A stretch of 64,000 nucleotides of DNA from Rotaria socialis (lineage: Eukaryota > Rotifera > Eurotatoria > Philodinida > Philodinidae). The stretch is taken from assembly GCA_905331475.1 (NCBI GenBank), contig CAJNYU010004514.1:1-64000 (forward strand), read 5' to 3'. The translations under genes and the position numbers were made by a program. The notes beneath the pieces are model-generated. The model had not been told where the DNA came from and did not search any database. It was given only the letters and a program-made list of their open reading frames with translations. Shown in pieces: positions 47,001 through 61,923 of the stretch. Within the stretch, counting starts at the first letter, position 1, and each line of letters opens with the position of its first letter.

Positions 47001-50000
47001 TTGACGCATTTCATTTTCAATTAAATACTGATGAGAAAATTCCTGAAAGTAATTATATGATTGTTTCTTTCTATTCGAATTTGAAGATAAAATTTCTTGT
47101 GTTTCATATAATAATGAGTTACAAAAATTTAGTGACTATTATAATCGACAACTTTCCATAGAAAGACTGTTCAGAAGAACAAAATAGAGAATAAAAATAC
47201 TTATATATTATTTCATTTTTCATATTACTTATCATCTATGAAATGATATCATAATAATTGATCACTAGATGTTTTAAAACGTTGACTAACGAATTGAGTT
47301 CTTCTTGAGAGATTCGATTGTATTGATAGGAATTTTTTGAAATACGAATTTACAAATTATTTTTCTAATAGATGAACGTATCAGTCGAACAATTCAACAA
47401 CGTCTATTGCCAATGATTCTTGATCTATTAAGTCAAAATTCATTTTCTATTGATAGTCTTACAACAAATGGAATTTCAACAAAAAATGCTACAATTGATG
47501 ATCAACGTCAACAAGCTGTTCTATTGACAATAACATGTTCATTAATAGCAACAAAATTAATTGTCATATTTCCAAATGATTTTATTGAACAACATATATC
47601 AACAATTCTTCTTCATCTATTAACATTACTTCGTTCGCGTCTTTATTCTATACGTGATCAAGCACGTGATTGTCTTTGCAAATGTATTACCATACTTGGT
47701 AAACGTTATTTTAAATTTATTATTGAAGAATTAATAGGTGGTTTAAAACGTGGTTATCAACATTTTGTTTTATTACATACAATTCATACAATACTTATAC
47801 ATGTATCATCATTACCAAATGATTTCAAAATTGATCCAGCTGCTAAGGTTATAGCAAATTTATTTATTGAAGATTTATTGAATACAGAAAAAACTGAATC
47901 ATCAAAAGCAAGTGAGCATGAAAATTCATCATATAAACCGTCGAATATTCCCGAAGCTAAAACAAATAAAACAGCTAATGTTATGGAATTACTTGGCCGT
48001 TTAATACAATCCAACGATGAACTTTTGATATGTATGGAACCACTACGTCAGCAATTGTCATCAAATAGTGATTCGAGACAAATATCAAAATGTGAAAAAT
48101 GTTTACAACGTTTTCAAACTGGTTTAATTAATAATAAATATTTATCAATTGAAACATTATTTATATTTGTTTATCATTTATTAACTAAAACAGATGAAAT
48201 TAATTCAACCGAACAAATTAATAGTGAAAATAAAAAAAAATTGAACTCAATAACTGAAGAACTCAATAAATATCATTTGATACCAGCTGAACCTAAACGT
48301 GGTCATGCTCGAGTTGCACAAGCTATTAAACATGTTAAGAAAACAAATCTTCATTGTTTAATTGCATGGACACTCAATTTACTTCATAAACTTATTAAAA
48401 AACATAAAAATGATGATGAGAAATTTCTCTCTATGGTTGATCCATTTGTTGGTCATATTGAAATATGTTTAAATTCACAATATACAGATGTTATTGTTGC
48501 TTCACTTAGAAATCTATCATCATTATTAGAGTATTCATTACCATCATTAAATCAACAACGAATTATTAATATGTATAAAAAGGTAATTTATTTTTAAATC
48601 GTCATGCCACAGAAAGATTTAGAAAAAAAAAGATTTGATACTCATCACATGTATTGTAATTATTTTATTTTTAAGATTCATTTTTGTGAAAGCACCTATC
48701 GTTTAAAGTCAATATTCAGTATATTTTGTTATTATTAAAATGATTGATATCCTACGGATTCTAGTGAAGCACTTTCATTCTTTATATTTGAATTAGAATT
48801 TTCTTGTTCATACAGGGTTGATGAATTTAAATGCAATTAAAGCTATATTTTGATAAACCGATAGTTGACTATTTTCTCAAATATTTCCATCGTTCGATAT
48901 TACAAGATTTCTTTCTAATTATTAGAAAAAAAAGAAGAATTTTACATGTGTCTGCTGAATTTATTGTAATCTTTGCTACTTACTAATTTTCCATAGTCTA
49001 TCGAATACTTCAGTTGAACTCGAAAAAATGAGTTCTATTATTTAACACCAAAATGAATACCGAGTTGATTGAATCACAATATGTCGCTCTCAAGAAAGTT
49101 TTTTTTAAAAATCTTAACTAGGGGTAGTTGTTCGGACGACATCAGATCATTTTTTTGCAATTCTATGAGTAATGCGTACTAAAATCTTATCAGACAATGA
49201 AAGTCTATGGAGTCAAAATCGACGGATTTTCCCAATGTGTTCTAGTGTCAGAGTCTACCGAGAACAATCTAGCTGGTTGTCATTCATAGTTCGTTTGTAA
49301 ATATGAATTTGATGTTCTATTTTCCATATGACAAAAAAAAAGAAGTAATTTAATAAATCTGATATTTGTTTTAGGTATTCGATTTACTGAAGATGTATGC
49401 ATCGGTAGCCGGCTCCACTGATATGAATGATTTACTAACACTTTGTTATAAGATTCTTGGTACATTTGTTCAGCGATCAATCAATGATGATGTTTCTTTA
49501 ACATCTGAAGAGTATCAATGTTTGTTTACTTATATTGAATCTGATTTACTTAATGTTCATCGTCAATCAAGTGCATTTCTTCTACTTCGTTCAATAATGC
49601 GTCATTCAGTAAAAATAATCTCAAACGATAAAAATCTTCGTACACAGCTTGATAATCTTCTACGTTCACGTTTAATATTTATGTTAGTACAATCACCATA
49701 CGATCATATTCGTACAACCTGTCGTGATTTATTTCATATATATTTATTTTCGTATGAGCATACAAAAGCAAAATTAAAATCATATTTTGATTTTTTTCTT
49801 CTTCAACTTGATTATGAAGATTATAATGGTCGTTTATCTGTTTTAACTTTTCTGAATAGTCTATTTAATGATTTAACAAAACAACGTTTAAATGATTATG
49901 CAGCTTATTTTTTTCTTCCATTATCATGTCATTATTATAATGAAACAAATAATGAATGTAAAAAGTACTTTCAATTAAATTTACATTTACTATTAGAAAA

Positions 50001-52304
50001 AATTGATGAACAACATCGAAATGATATTTTGAAAAATATTGTTTTGATTTGGATTAATGATAGAATTGAGCATCGTTGTTTAGCACTGCAATTATTTATT
50101 TTATTCATTGAAATTGAACATGAACAATTCGATCAACATTTATCTGATATATTCGATTTTATTGAGAAAGAATTAAATGACATGCAAAACAATAACGATG
50201 ACAATGGCGATGACAATGAACAACAAAAATTTAATGATCAATATTTTTATCATTTAATCAATGTTTTAGTTAATGTCATTAAACATTGCCCTAATTCGTT
50301 AGAAATTTTACAATTAAGATCGAAATGGTTAAACATATTAAAATTAATCGATGAAAAATGTTTACTTCATCCTCATATATGGGTACGATTTTTATCGGCA
50401 CAATTTTTTGGTCTTCTATTTGCACGAAATAAACCCGAAGATATTGTTTCACGGATGAATAAATATTTAACAGCAGAACATGATAGGTAAAGGAATTTGA
50501 AATTATAAGAAAAAAATTATTTATCTTGAAATATCTTGCTTTGTTTTTTCACATGAAAAATATTAAATATTACAGTGGAATCGAGGATATCTGAGTAGAG
50601 AATATAAATTTAAAAACAAAAAAAGATACTATTTGAAATTAGGCCATTAAAACGAATTCGTCAGGAATTTCACGTAAACATTGATTTTTCTACTAACAGA
50701 AAACGTTGCCGTTTTTAGGTAAGTAGAAAATCAAATGTCCATTTAATATATTGGGCAAAAAAAGTAATAGAATATCAACGAGAGAATATCTATTGAAATA
50801 TTTTAACTGTATGGAATATAGTAAAAATTATAATTATGCGAAATGACAACAAAAAAAAGCAAATTTTTTAGCATTCAAATAGCAGCTATTGACAATCAGA
50901 AGCTTTTGTTTAGAATCAAACTTGCTCGTTCTTTAGAAATAGGTACTTAGAATTGTTTTTGAAAATAAAATATGTGAAATATCTGTAAGCTTGCTTCTAA
51001 TATTTGCACTCATGTTTATAAATGAGATTATATTATTCGATGTCGTATGGTTTGTTTAGAAAACCATGTTAGATCTAGAAAACGTGTTGTTTACTTTTCT
51101 ACTTTATCTTAAATTATTGGTTTTTAAAGGTTTCTAGTTATTTTTCGAAGTGGATTTTAAAAACAGTTAATTATATTTCAATACTAAATTCTATGCAAAC
51201 AACTAGCTCGACAGGTATATTTTACAAAATTTACTGATAGAGATACCTGCAATATTAACTCAGAAATAAAATTTGAAAAGAAATTCAGAAAGAAACGTTC
51301 GATTTTACCTGTTAACTTCTTGTTCTAAGTATTTGCCATCGTATCAGTTTTATAAGATCTATTTTTTAGTCATAAATAAACGTTTTGATGAAAATCTCAT
51401 CTAATTAATAATCAAATTAAAAAACTATAATCAATAAAAAAGTTTATCATAGCTTTAAGCAAACAACACATTCTAATTTCATCATTTTTTATATTTAACG
51501 ATTATCTAGTTCGTTTAATTTTTATTTAGTTCGGATTCTATTGCAACAAACGAAAATGGTTCTATTCGTAAACGTATGAAAAAATCGAGCCAATTAAATC
51601 TTGATCAAGAACCATTATTAGTTCACTATGTAACAACATTTGATTCATCAGTTTCACCTTACGTTAAAATTCAACGTTTATGTTGTTGTTCATGTTCACA
51701 ACTGAAACCATCAGATTTAACCGAAGCATTTTGTTTGGAAATCACCAAGAATCTTATTTATTTATCAAAACTTCTTGTTTTATCTGATCCAAATCGTTTA
51801 GATTTAATTGTTAAACGTTGTTGTCGTTTAACGACATTTGAATCAACCAAACATCCCAATGAAATAGCACGTCGTTCATCAGTTTTGAAATGGATGGCTG
51901 CACTTATACTTGATTTATCGTCATCTTTAACAGCATATTTAACATCATTTTTAACTGTTATTGAACGTGAAATTGAACGTGATGAAACAACAATAAATTT
52001 ACCATTAAAAACACTCGCACTAGATGTATTTGATGTATTTAAACGTCATTGTGATATACATGTAATCACAAGTATTTACGCTGATATAGCTAAACAACGA
52101 CGTGCAAAACGTTTAGAACGTAAACAAAAATTAGCTGTTTTAGCTATTAATCAACCTGAAATAATTTACCGTAAAAAACGTGCTAAACAAACCAAACGTT
52201 TGGGTTTAGGAAAAAAGAAACGAATGAAAGCAATTGAAAATGCAAAAAAAAGTCGAAGAAAAAAACAAACAAATAAAACGAGCGAAGATATGGATGAGTT
52301 TTAG
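41071..52304 (+). CDS. UTP20: U3 snoRNP-associated protein UTP20
   Basis: Seven exons: 41071-42624, 43235-45401, 45737-46169, 46222-47048, 47372-48582, 49375-50486 and 51530-52304. All introns are GT..AG and all phases agree, giving about 2692 aa, close to the usual 2700-2800. The N-terminus is recognisable (FRFQNLHERLNNININVVHR; LLDLIVQLARDLQGDFY; YLWRIMLKDLASLY; FAAESFAYLLRK). The middle has the DRIM-type block around FTPLWSVSIELLGSYGN. The C-terminus has the expected Lys/Arg-rich tail. UTP20 is a giant HEAT-like helical scaffold of the small-subunit processome, required for 18S rRNA maturation in the nucleolus. Introns are longer (52-1043 bp) than in the aldehyde dehydrogenase gene. AATAAA occurs at 52360. 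No lesion is seen. Confidence 0.95.
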
Positions 52305-52494
52305 TTAATTTTGTTTTTGTCTATGCAATAGCTCGTTGTTATTCCTTTTTGTTTAAGGAAATAAAATAAAAATTTATTATTAAAAAAACTGAAGTAGTTA
52401 ACATCTTGATTGATGTACATGAAAAATATCAAAAAATTGAAGAAAAAAAGGAAGATATTCGTTAACTAGAACAACACCGGTAAGTTCGTGAAAT

Positions 52495-55400
52495 TTATTG
52501 ATAAACAATAAGATATGCTGCATAAGCTTGATCATCACGATATGTAACAAATATATGATCTCCATCAGTGGTTGAATCAAAACCGGCAGGCGGTGTTTTC
52601 ATGTTAGTATTTCCTCGAACACAATCACCCACTAATACATATGCTACAAACATATATTTTTTAGCATCAGATGTAGTAACTTTCGTATATCCATTACTGT
52701 ACTTAGCATTTGCTGAAAAATAAGCTCCACGTCCATACGCGGTACCTTAAAATAAAAACATTTGTTTTACAAACCATTATTTAAGAATATTAATCAAACC
52801 ATTGATGCCAGCGAATGATCGATTAAAAAATGAATTGATGATGAGTTGAGCTGATTCCTTTGGGCAACCATGAAATAGTTTTTTTTCTGTATTTTTCTTT
52901 GGAGAGAAACTTTTGTATGAATTGTATTGCATGTACCATTGTTTATTTTGAATACGCTCAATACGATGCATTACAGTATAATTATTAGTCATGGTTGTAT
53001 CAAATAAAGCACGGATTTCATTATATTCAGTTGAATTTTCGTCTACTGGGAATTGCGCAATATTCTCTGTTTGCACTGCCCAATATGGTGGTAAATCAAA
53101 ACCATGATTTCGAATAATTTTACGTTGAATTTGAGCTTTTTCACATATTTCAATACTTTGTTCGAAATCAATGGTATACTTGACAGAATCATCATCGCTA
53201 TATGAAAACTGAAAATAGAATTGATTCCAATGAATTAAATATTTAAATGCATGAATGTCATAGAACTGATTATAGAAGAATTGAAAATTCCGTTGAAATC
53301 CAAGAGATTTCATACAGTTAAATAAAAACGTAAAAGTACTTTCGATGACTAAAATTAATAATTTTGAATTTCATATCAATTCAATAATTTTAAATAGTAA
53401 TTTTTAACCCAATTAATTATAATAATACTATGAACAATAAAAGGAAGTTCGTAAAAAAAAGAAATATTCTCAATATGTTTATGTTTTTCTGAATAAAAAA
53501 AAACTTTTAAACAGAACCAGAGGGTTCTCGCTACCAACTTTAAGAAACTTTTGTTCCACTGGTTTTTTTTCAAGGACGTTTCAGCATTTTATTAACATTT
53601 TTCAAATCATCGCATTGTATATATACAATGTATCCATAGTGTGAGCGGGATACATTATCCTTGTATTAAAAATAACCTACATATTCATTTTATCGTAATT
53701 TCCACGTTTTCTGCAAAACATAGAATATTAAAATGAATAATCATTTGATAAACATCGATATATTCAAGAAGACTGAAATTGATTGGATGTTAAACCCTCA
53801 AGCTATTAATATTAGCAGAATTAATTAAAAATATATGAATCGACGACAGTATTTGTATGAGGCAGATATGTATTGATTTATAAGATATTAAAAATAGTGA
53901 AAGAATTAATGAAGGAAATTTGTCGAACAAATATATTTCTGTCAAATCAGATCTTTTTTATTCGCAAATAGATCTTAGTAATAAGTAGTATGAAGTTATA
54001 TTCATTGATAATTCATCCTAATTTTCAATAAATTATGTATTTTTCATATAAACTTACAAGATTGTGTACTGGTGATAAGGGAATGATATAATCTGTTACA
54101 TATATCAGATTAATACTTACTGTCAATGATTTGGACGAATATGCATCTTCAATAAGAGCATTCAATTCAGATTTATATTTTATCCACGTATTATCATCTA
54201 TTTGAAATGCCCATATTATATCTCGAGCGATGGCAATTAAACGAGCTTGTTCACTTTGTTTAATATGTTCTCGATAATATTCATTTTCTGCGTCTCCAAC
54301 TGCTGCTTTCAAACCAAATAATTTACAAGAGCCTACAACAATATTTATATCAGGTACAACATTTCGATCAAAACAGTATTTATAGAATGCATTAATAGCA
54401 GGTTGGGTCCATCTTTTAAGCACCTGTTGATGTTTGGGTACACAAGTAAAAATTGATTTTTTTACGTACTCATTCAGGGCCTTCTTACATTCTTCTTGCT
54501 TTTCAATACTAGAGGACATGATAGTAATTTTAAGTGCTAAATAAAATTAAAATAACATATTTCAATTGATTTCATGTTATATTTACTAGAAAAATTGTAT
54601 GCAATTTGAAAATTCTTTGTTTCTAGGTCGCCTCGTTGAAGATTTTCAAGTTTCATTTGAAACGCTTCGAATACGTCATTTTGTTCAGGCAAAATTACAA
54701 AATTAATTTGTAATAAAACATTAGCTGATAATAATTGTGTTTGAGCTTCAACTAACATCTCGTTGGCAACAATATTTTTATCAACACTTAATTTGCCACA
54801 ACCAATCGATGGGAAAGCAATTGATGTATGATGAACTTTAATTGCATGCTGAATAGCTTTACTAACAAAATTTCGAATCGATTGATAAAATGCATCTTGA
54901 CTTGTTACATTTATTTCCCATGGTAAAAACAGAAGTCTTCGACACGATAAATTTCCTGAGTTCGTTTCAAAAGGTTCTAGAGATGATCTCTTGCTAATTG
55001 TTTCATATTCTTGTTGCGCTGATTCTCCAGCTCGTCGAAGAATATCATCACGTAGATACATTGATGTCGAACAAATAACAACAAGATCAACCTAAATAAA
55101 TATACAAACTGATAACTATGATAGTTATTTGTTTAAATCATAGTTTTATAATACTTCTTGCTCAGCTAGATCATTTTTATGTATTTCAATGGCTGATGCT
55201 GTTAATTTATTTGAAATATGATCTTGTACTAACGCTGTGGGTATGTCATAAATCTTATTTTTCGTTTCACTTTGTATTTCGATTTGACATTTGTATTGAC
55301 GACCGATAGTTTTCAGATTATCACATTCGTTATGTGCTATTAAACCAAAATCTTCTTCTAGGATTTCAAAATCCATTGGTTTGCACAGTGAAGCTAATAC

Positions 55401-56815
55401 GTATATTTTCTTTTCTATAATGTCATGAGCATAATTTGGAGCTGTTATTTTTTTCTTTTGCAAAGTTTTGATAATTGTTGTATCATTATAATTTGTTTCA
55501 AGTGCTCTCAGATCATCGGAATGAATATCCAATAAAAATTTAATCTATGTAAAATAAGTATTTCTGTAGTTTTTCTTACGAAAGAAAAAAAATGTTTCTT
55601 ACTTGTTTTTGTTCTAAAACAAGTTCAACGGTAGTTGATGCATGTTTTATCTTGATTTCTTCAATTTGTTTTTCAATTCCTCTGGCCGTATCAATTAAAC
55701 CAAATAAATGAATACATCGTAGTTCCAACATTATAAAAACATTCTGAGTTTGTATTTTATTTTGTAGATTGAGAATAGCTTGTACTAAATAACTTTTATT
55801 AGTTGTTGTTAAGTCTGAGATACATGGTAAAGAAATATCAGTGAATAAAAATTTTTGTAACATTTTGTCGAGAAAAGCATCGGTAGTACATAATGTAGGA
55901 AGTACGGTTGATTTGTCTTTACTGAAATAGCTTATTAGTATGCCGATTTCTTCATGGCTACACAGTATTTGAAGATATTCATTCTGGTCAGCATACGCTT
56001 GTATAATTCGCGTACAATTTTTATATTTTACCCATTGACCTATGTTAGAATAAATTATTCTCAATACTCTGTGTTTGCTAAACTATTCTGATTAATTTAA
56101 ATTAATTTTATAATTGATTATATTTGCTTCCTTTAAATTTGAATTTACAAATATTAAATAAACAAAGTCTCACCTATTTCTTTGTGTTTTTTTTTTATAG
56201 ATAATGTAATTTAATACAACTATGAGAGATTTCATCAACATTTAGTTTTTTATGATGTCAATTGTGGTGTTAGCAAAATTTTACCCTAGAATTATTTAAG
56301 TAAAAGATTCAAGAAAAATTGAATTACCGATGTTCTGATCGACCAACTTTGTCATCACTGATGCAAGAAGAATTTTTAATGCTTCGAGTGCCGTATCATT
56401 TGCTATTTGATCTTTACTTTTGAATTCTATAATAATCATGTTTTCCAGAGTGCTTTGGTCTTCTATCTTAGTAATAGTTGTTTCAACTGAAAATATTTCT
56501 TTCATTTCAGTTTTCAACTTATCACAGAATTTCGGTTGATCGAAAAATCCTCCAGCAGCGAGTTTACTTGCATATTTATGTTGACAAATTAGCATTGCTG
56601 GTTCATTACTGAAATAGAGATATTTTTATTCAAAGATCGTGACTCTATTTGTATATAAATGAAAATTTAATTACTATAGTTCTCTTCTTGATGTGTTTGG
56701 TTGCCTCTACAACAGAAAAGAAAAACGAATCAGTTGATAGTAATCTACAAAATAAAATTTATTCGATTAATTTTACCAATGTCAACAGCGCATCTATATC
56801 TCCGAGTAGATCATC
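52495..56815 (-). CDS. PARP14-like macro/WWE/PARP protein (5' incomplete)
   Basis: Nine exons in phase: 56815-56777, 56706-56675, 56608-56328, 56039-55603, 55544-55155, 55091-54587, 54536-54121, 53208-52800 and 52745-52495 (stop TAA), about 919 aa visible. The first two are tentative, and the start codon was not found. The order is: KH-like repeats, a macro domain (VDLVVICSTSMYLRDD to FPSIGCGKL), a WWE module (IIWAFQIDDNTWIKY to YTIDFEQS) and a PARP catalytic domain with LFHG and GAYFSANAKYS. At the position of the Glu used by poly-ADP-ribosylating PARPs it reads YAAYLIVY, so mono-ADP-ribosylation is inferred. Macro plus WWE plus PARP is the PARP14/15 layout, associated with ADP-ribose signalling. 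It converges on UTP20, 190 bp apart. Confidence 0.82.
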
Positions 56816-58570
56816 CTGTAAGAAAAATTAAATTAAATTAAAATCAGTTCGATAAAGTTTCAAAATGCACCAAAACGCTGATAGTTGATTTCTGATTAGT
56901 TATTGACTGCTCATTATTGACTGCTATCACAGATAAATCCTATACAGATAACGTTCAATCATAAGTTACTCTATCAATTAATAGGATGTTTTTCCTCCTC
57001 ACTGTGAAAGTATTTAATTGTGATATTGTACTCATTGATGATTGTGGCCGTCTAGGAGGACATTCATGTATCTCCTAATAAAAACAAATCATTCTTTATA
57101 ATGCAAATTTGTATCCAAAAAGTAGTACATCTAGATGTTGATCGAAGTCGCCATTCATTATTTCTTCTTGAAAAAAAAAATATAAAAATTCATCAACTAC
57201 TTGTTATTGTCGGCAAAGGTTTATTGTTGTTGTTCCAATTGAAATAAATCTACTTAGCTTACTGTCTAGTCTTTCTTTTTCATTTGCCGATGACATTATT
57301 TTTGATATTCAACTAGATAAACACGATGATTCGTATTGATCAATTACTTTTCTAAATATAGATTGAAAAATAACGTACACACGAATTAGTTTCATCATTT
57401 TCATACACAAGCACAAATTGAAAACTCGTGGCAAAAAATAACTTTTCACAGGTGTACAGTCTATTGAAAAATTGCAAGGAAGAACGAATACTGTTTGCTC
57501 AGTTCTTTTATTGTTCTTTATTGTATTTATTTTATTTAGAAGGTTTTTTCCAACTTCTTATGATTGCATCAGTTGTTAACAGCTCATTTTAATTCTTTGC
57601 TCTCTTTGCCGTTATATTCAGTGCATTTTTGTCTTGCTAGATGTAGTAACACTCAATAATAATAAAAATATCATTCATTATAATGCGATTCCTTCTGAAA
57701 GTTTATCTAGTAATGTTTAGAAAATAACATTTAATCGATTTTATGCTCTTTGTATGAAATATCCAAAGCAAATATTTGCTAAATGAACATTTTTTTTTGT
57801 ATCAATGAAACATCTTGATCTAAATGATGATGCAACAATGACTTTACGACTTTGACTTTATTTATTGGACATGCGTATTCAATGAAAAGGATCAGCTGGA
57901 TGTTACATTAATCGTTTTCTATTACAAGCATCATATGCTATTTCATAATAGTCACATATTCAAGCTTTGTATGTTTGAAAAAGAAATGAACCAATATGTG
58001 ACAACATAAACGCAGATAGCTATAGTGTCAATCGTTTGTTCTTAGTTTCGGACACGTCCGTTGCTCTTTTTCTGGCCTTGAAAATATCATTTTTTTTCTT
58101 CTCTTCAATCAATATAAACGAGAAGTTATAAGGTTGCGTCCTTCCATAAGAGATGATCGATCGCAATTGTAAGGTCAAATAATTCAAATCGTTTACTCTG
58201 TCAAATAGTGACTTGTCAAATGAATACTAACACTTTCAAATTTTATTCTTTTTTTCTGCTAATTACGATATTCTGTCCAACGGTCACACATACAATATGT
58301 ATGTAAGAAAGAATGGACAAGAACAGAAATAAAAGAATTTTACTCTAGCCACTAAATGCAATCAATGGGAATGTTGATGAACTCATACTGTGACTCACAA
58401 TAAAGGGAGTAGTAGCCGTAGAGAGAAAGCGAGAGTGAGAGCGAAAGCGAGAGAGAGAAATAAAAATCGAGCAAATAATAGATTTTTTTGTCATTTTCAA
58501 TAGATAGCTATAGGACAATACGTATTGACTAAACAAAATGATTATGTATTGACTAAAGACAAGATTCAAT
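56816..58570. other. Intergenic, doubtful coding scraps only
   Basis: Short in-sense plus-strand stretches (for example IVLIDDCGRLGGHS near 57031 and HLDLNDDATMTLRL near 57815) hint at decayed genes but cannot be joined or named. The missing 5' exon of the PARP gene may lie here. Confidence 0.35.
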
Positions 58571-60627
58571 ATGCACTCGGCTCTCAGGTTTCATTGTATT
58601 CACACAATAAAACGTAATTAACAAAATCTATTTTTAATTTAGACCAAAACCTCCAGTCAAGATACCTCCATCTCTTATTCCATCAACAATCGATCATCCT
58701 TCACAATCATTAATAAGAAAATCTTCTACTCAACAAAATGATCATCATCAAAAACCTATAAAAATTACCGATGATTATCGTCACACTTCTTTATCGTTGA
58801 ATCATACAACAATAGCAAGATGTTGTTGGTCTTTAGGTTTAAGAAATTCGAAGGGAAAATATTTAACATCAGAGAGTTTTGGCAATAAAATTAATGCTAG
58901 TAAGTATCATTCAGAAACAAAAAAAATCAATACTATTCGGAATTTCGTTTTCAGCTGGTACATCTTTGAAAAGAAAGCAGATATGGACAATTATTTATAA
59001 TTTTCAAAATGATTGTGTTTATCTTCAATCATCATTAAATCATTATTTATCTACCGATAAGTATGGTCGTTTGAAATGTGATTCTAATAAACTTAATGAT
59101 GATTGCTATTTTCAACTTGAATACAATCGAATTGGTCAATGGGCATTTAAATCTGTAACATATCATATGTATTTCGGTGGCGATAATGATCATCTTCATT
59201 GTTTTAGTAAATCACCAGAATGGTGGTCACCTCATTTAGCTGTTCAATCACAAGTAAATGATTTATCTATTTTTTCGTTTTCGACTAATTGTTCATTCTG
59301 TAACTTTAGATTAATTTAAAACATGTTCTTCGTAAACGTTATGCTAAATTGGATGATGATGAAATTCATGTTGATGAAATAATTCCATGGGGTAGTGATG
59401 CAATAATTGCAGTTGAATATCTTGATGATCATTATTGTATAAGATCAAGTAATGGATTTTATGCTCATAAAGATGGAAAACTAACAACAATAAAAACTAA
59501 TGAAACATTATTTACAATTGAACTCTATAAAGGATATTTAACATTTAAAGATTGTGATCAATCTTATTTAACAGCTATTGGTCCATTGGGAATATTGACA
59601 ACAAGAAATAAAATAGCTGGCAAAGATGAACAATTTCTTTTAGAGGAAAGCAAATTACAAATATGTCTAGTAGCATCAAATGGAAAACTTGTTTCAATAA
59701 AACAAGGCATTGATTTATCAGCTAATCAATATGAACGTGATCATAGTAGTATATTTCAACTTGAATATGATGATGATTTTCATGCGTATCATATTCGAAC
59801 ATATGATGATAAATATTGGAAAATTGAAGGTTTTAATGTACAGGCAATTGCGNCATCGCCTGAAAAACGTCTCAAAATGCACAAAAACTGCATCCAGAAA
59901 TCAAATTGCCTAGTTTCTCATGATAATTTTGGTGTTCAGACATTCTAGAATGACTCATATGTCCCATGCACTTTTTGCAGTACACATAACTTTCGGATGA
60001 AATCCGAAGTTTCCACATTTATTTATATATATTAAATTTAGGTCGATTGAAACAAGTTTTCAAATTCAATCAGTTGGTCACGGACGTATAAAATTTCAAA
60101 CATCGAATGAAAAGTTTCTTGTTCCACATGCTACTGGGCATTTACGTGTTGTAAACGAACAAATAAGTTCAAATGATGCTTATTTTTCAATAAAATTTAT
60201 TAATCGTCCATTTTGTATATTTAAATGTGATTTTGGTCATATTGGTTATCGTAATAAACAATCTCGTATACTTGAATGCAATAAAGCTTTATCTACTTTA
60301 TTTTCATTGGAAGAACCACATGATGGAACACACAGCGAAGGAATTATATATCTTAAAGGTTTAGAAAATTCAACAATATCAATAAAAATCATTCCTGTTT
60401 TCCTTTTCTTTACATTAGGATCTGATGGAGTTTATTGGGAAATTTTAAATGATTTAAGTATCTGCGTTAATGGATGTGAACCATCGAAATTTGCATTAGA
60501 ATTGTGTCCATCACATTCACGAGTTGTAATAAAAGCACCAAATGGAATGTATCTACGAGCAGAACAAAATGGAAGTATACAAGCAACCTGTCAGAATAGT
60601 CGACAAGCAACACAATGGGAGTTTTAA
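58571..60627 (+). CDS. Fascin, actin-bundling protein
   Basis: Six exons in phase: 58571-58587 (tentative 17-nt first exon, MHSAL), 58643-58899, 58955-59253, 59310-59851, 60042-60358 and 60419-60627, giving 546 aa. After a Pro/Ser-rich N-terminal extension of about 75 residues come four beta-trefoil repeats: WSLGLRNSKGKYLTSESFG, INATGTSLKRKQIW, YHMYFGGDNDHLHCFS, LRKRYAKL, IPWGSDAIIAVEYLDDHY, KDEQFLLE, GIDLSANQYERD, then SNEKFLVPHATGHLRVV and INRPFCIFKCDFGHIGYR. Fascin cross-links parallel actin filaments in filopodia and microvilli. An N at 59853 falls on the second base of the predicted donor, and a T there gives GT. The last intron is 60 nt without a stop, so retention would leave the frame open. 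Confidence 0.88.
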
Positions 60628-61923
60628 AAGGCTACTTTTTTTCCTACTTTCAATACAATTAACGATGCGCATGACAATTTTCAATTGACTAAATTTTTAT
60701 TGTTGTGTATAAGAAAAGATAAATAGAAGATACGAATTATTTTTACAAGTATCATTATTCAAATTAAGGCATGACTCTTTATTCTTATTTTATTGTTTGT
60801 TTTTGACCGTACGCTTGTTTTTTATTCTTCTTCTGACACTCAAATTATTGATCGACTATGTAGCTGATAAGCATCTTTTTTGCCGAATAGAACCGATGTT
60901 ATTCAATTGTGAAAGTAATTTACAATTGTAGTGGATTCAGATAGAATGATTGGTGTTGATGCTTATGCTTATGCTTTTTTGTTTGACGATGTTTTGTGAG
61001 GAAAAAAAATACGAGTAAAATTGAAGATTTATTAATTCGTTTTAATTTCAAGTGACTTGAACTGTAAGAACACATATTGAGCTAAGATAAATAAATGATG
61101 TTTGAATTCTCAAGTACTCAATCTGAACATCGCTTATCTTTCTTAAACAAAAAAAAAGAAAAGAAAAGAAAGGGTAGATAATAGTTTTATAGTTTAACTT
61201 AATCTCAGGAATGAAAATAAAATGATTTTCAATAAAATGATATGAGCAGTCAATATCGGAGATAATTAGTGATTAAATTTTTCTTCTTAGATCTATCAAG
61301 TTTAACACTATTAAGAGTAATTATTCAATAAATTATCTCAATAATAATGATGCTTAGATTGCCTAGGGCAACGTATTGTTTTTAAAGATCAAAATTTTCC
61401 AATAGTCGACTTTTTTCTTGGCTATCAATTTAGAGTAGTTTGTGACTGATTTATTCATTTAGAACTCTAAATCAACTACATTCAGATAAATCTGTACCGA
61501 TGCTTAGAGCGTATTTTCAATTGTTAGCACGCAGATTTTTATTCATCTACAACTGTATGAAAACCAAATAGCAATTTCGGAATTAAATTACGAGGGCTAT
61601 AAGACTAACATATTGAAATCTCATCAGAAAGAAAAATTCGATTTAACAAAACATTAGAAACGACAAAATGTTACTTTATATGAATCGGATGTCGTTGAAT
61701 GACAAAAGGAATCCATTAAGTATCGAAGTATTTTTGTTGTTGCAAACAAGACACTTTCTCAATTCTGTGGTCGAACAACAAAAAGTGTTAAGAAACCGCT
61801 TTTTCCCCTTTCTATCTAGTTTCTGATAGCCAATGATTTATTCACGTGCTCATACATGCATGAAATAATATTTAAAAAAAAAGAAAGAAATTTCTCAATT
61901 TTTATTTTGTTCTACATATTAGT
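60628..61923. other. Intergenic between convergent genes, none seen
   Basis: The 3' flanks of fascin and of the membrane-protein gene meet here. AT-rich, with no feature supported. Confidence 0.5.

Noticed and set aside
57001-57960. Decayed gene scraps (DDCGRLGG, HLDLNDDATMTLRL)
   Set aside because: Pieces are too short and out of frame to connect or name.
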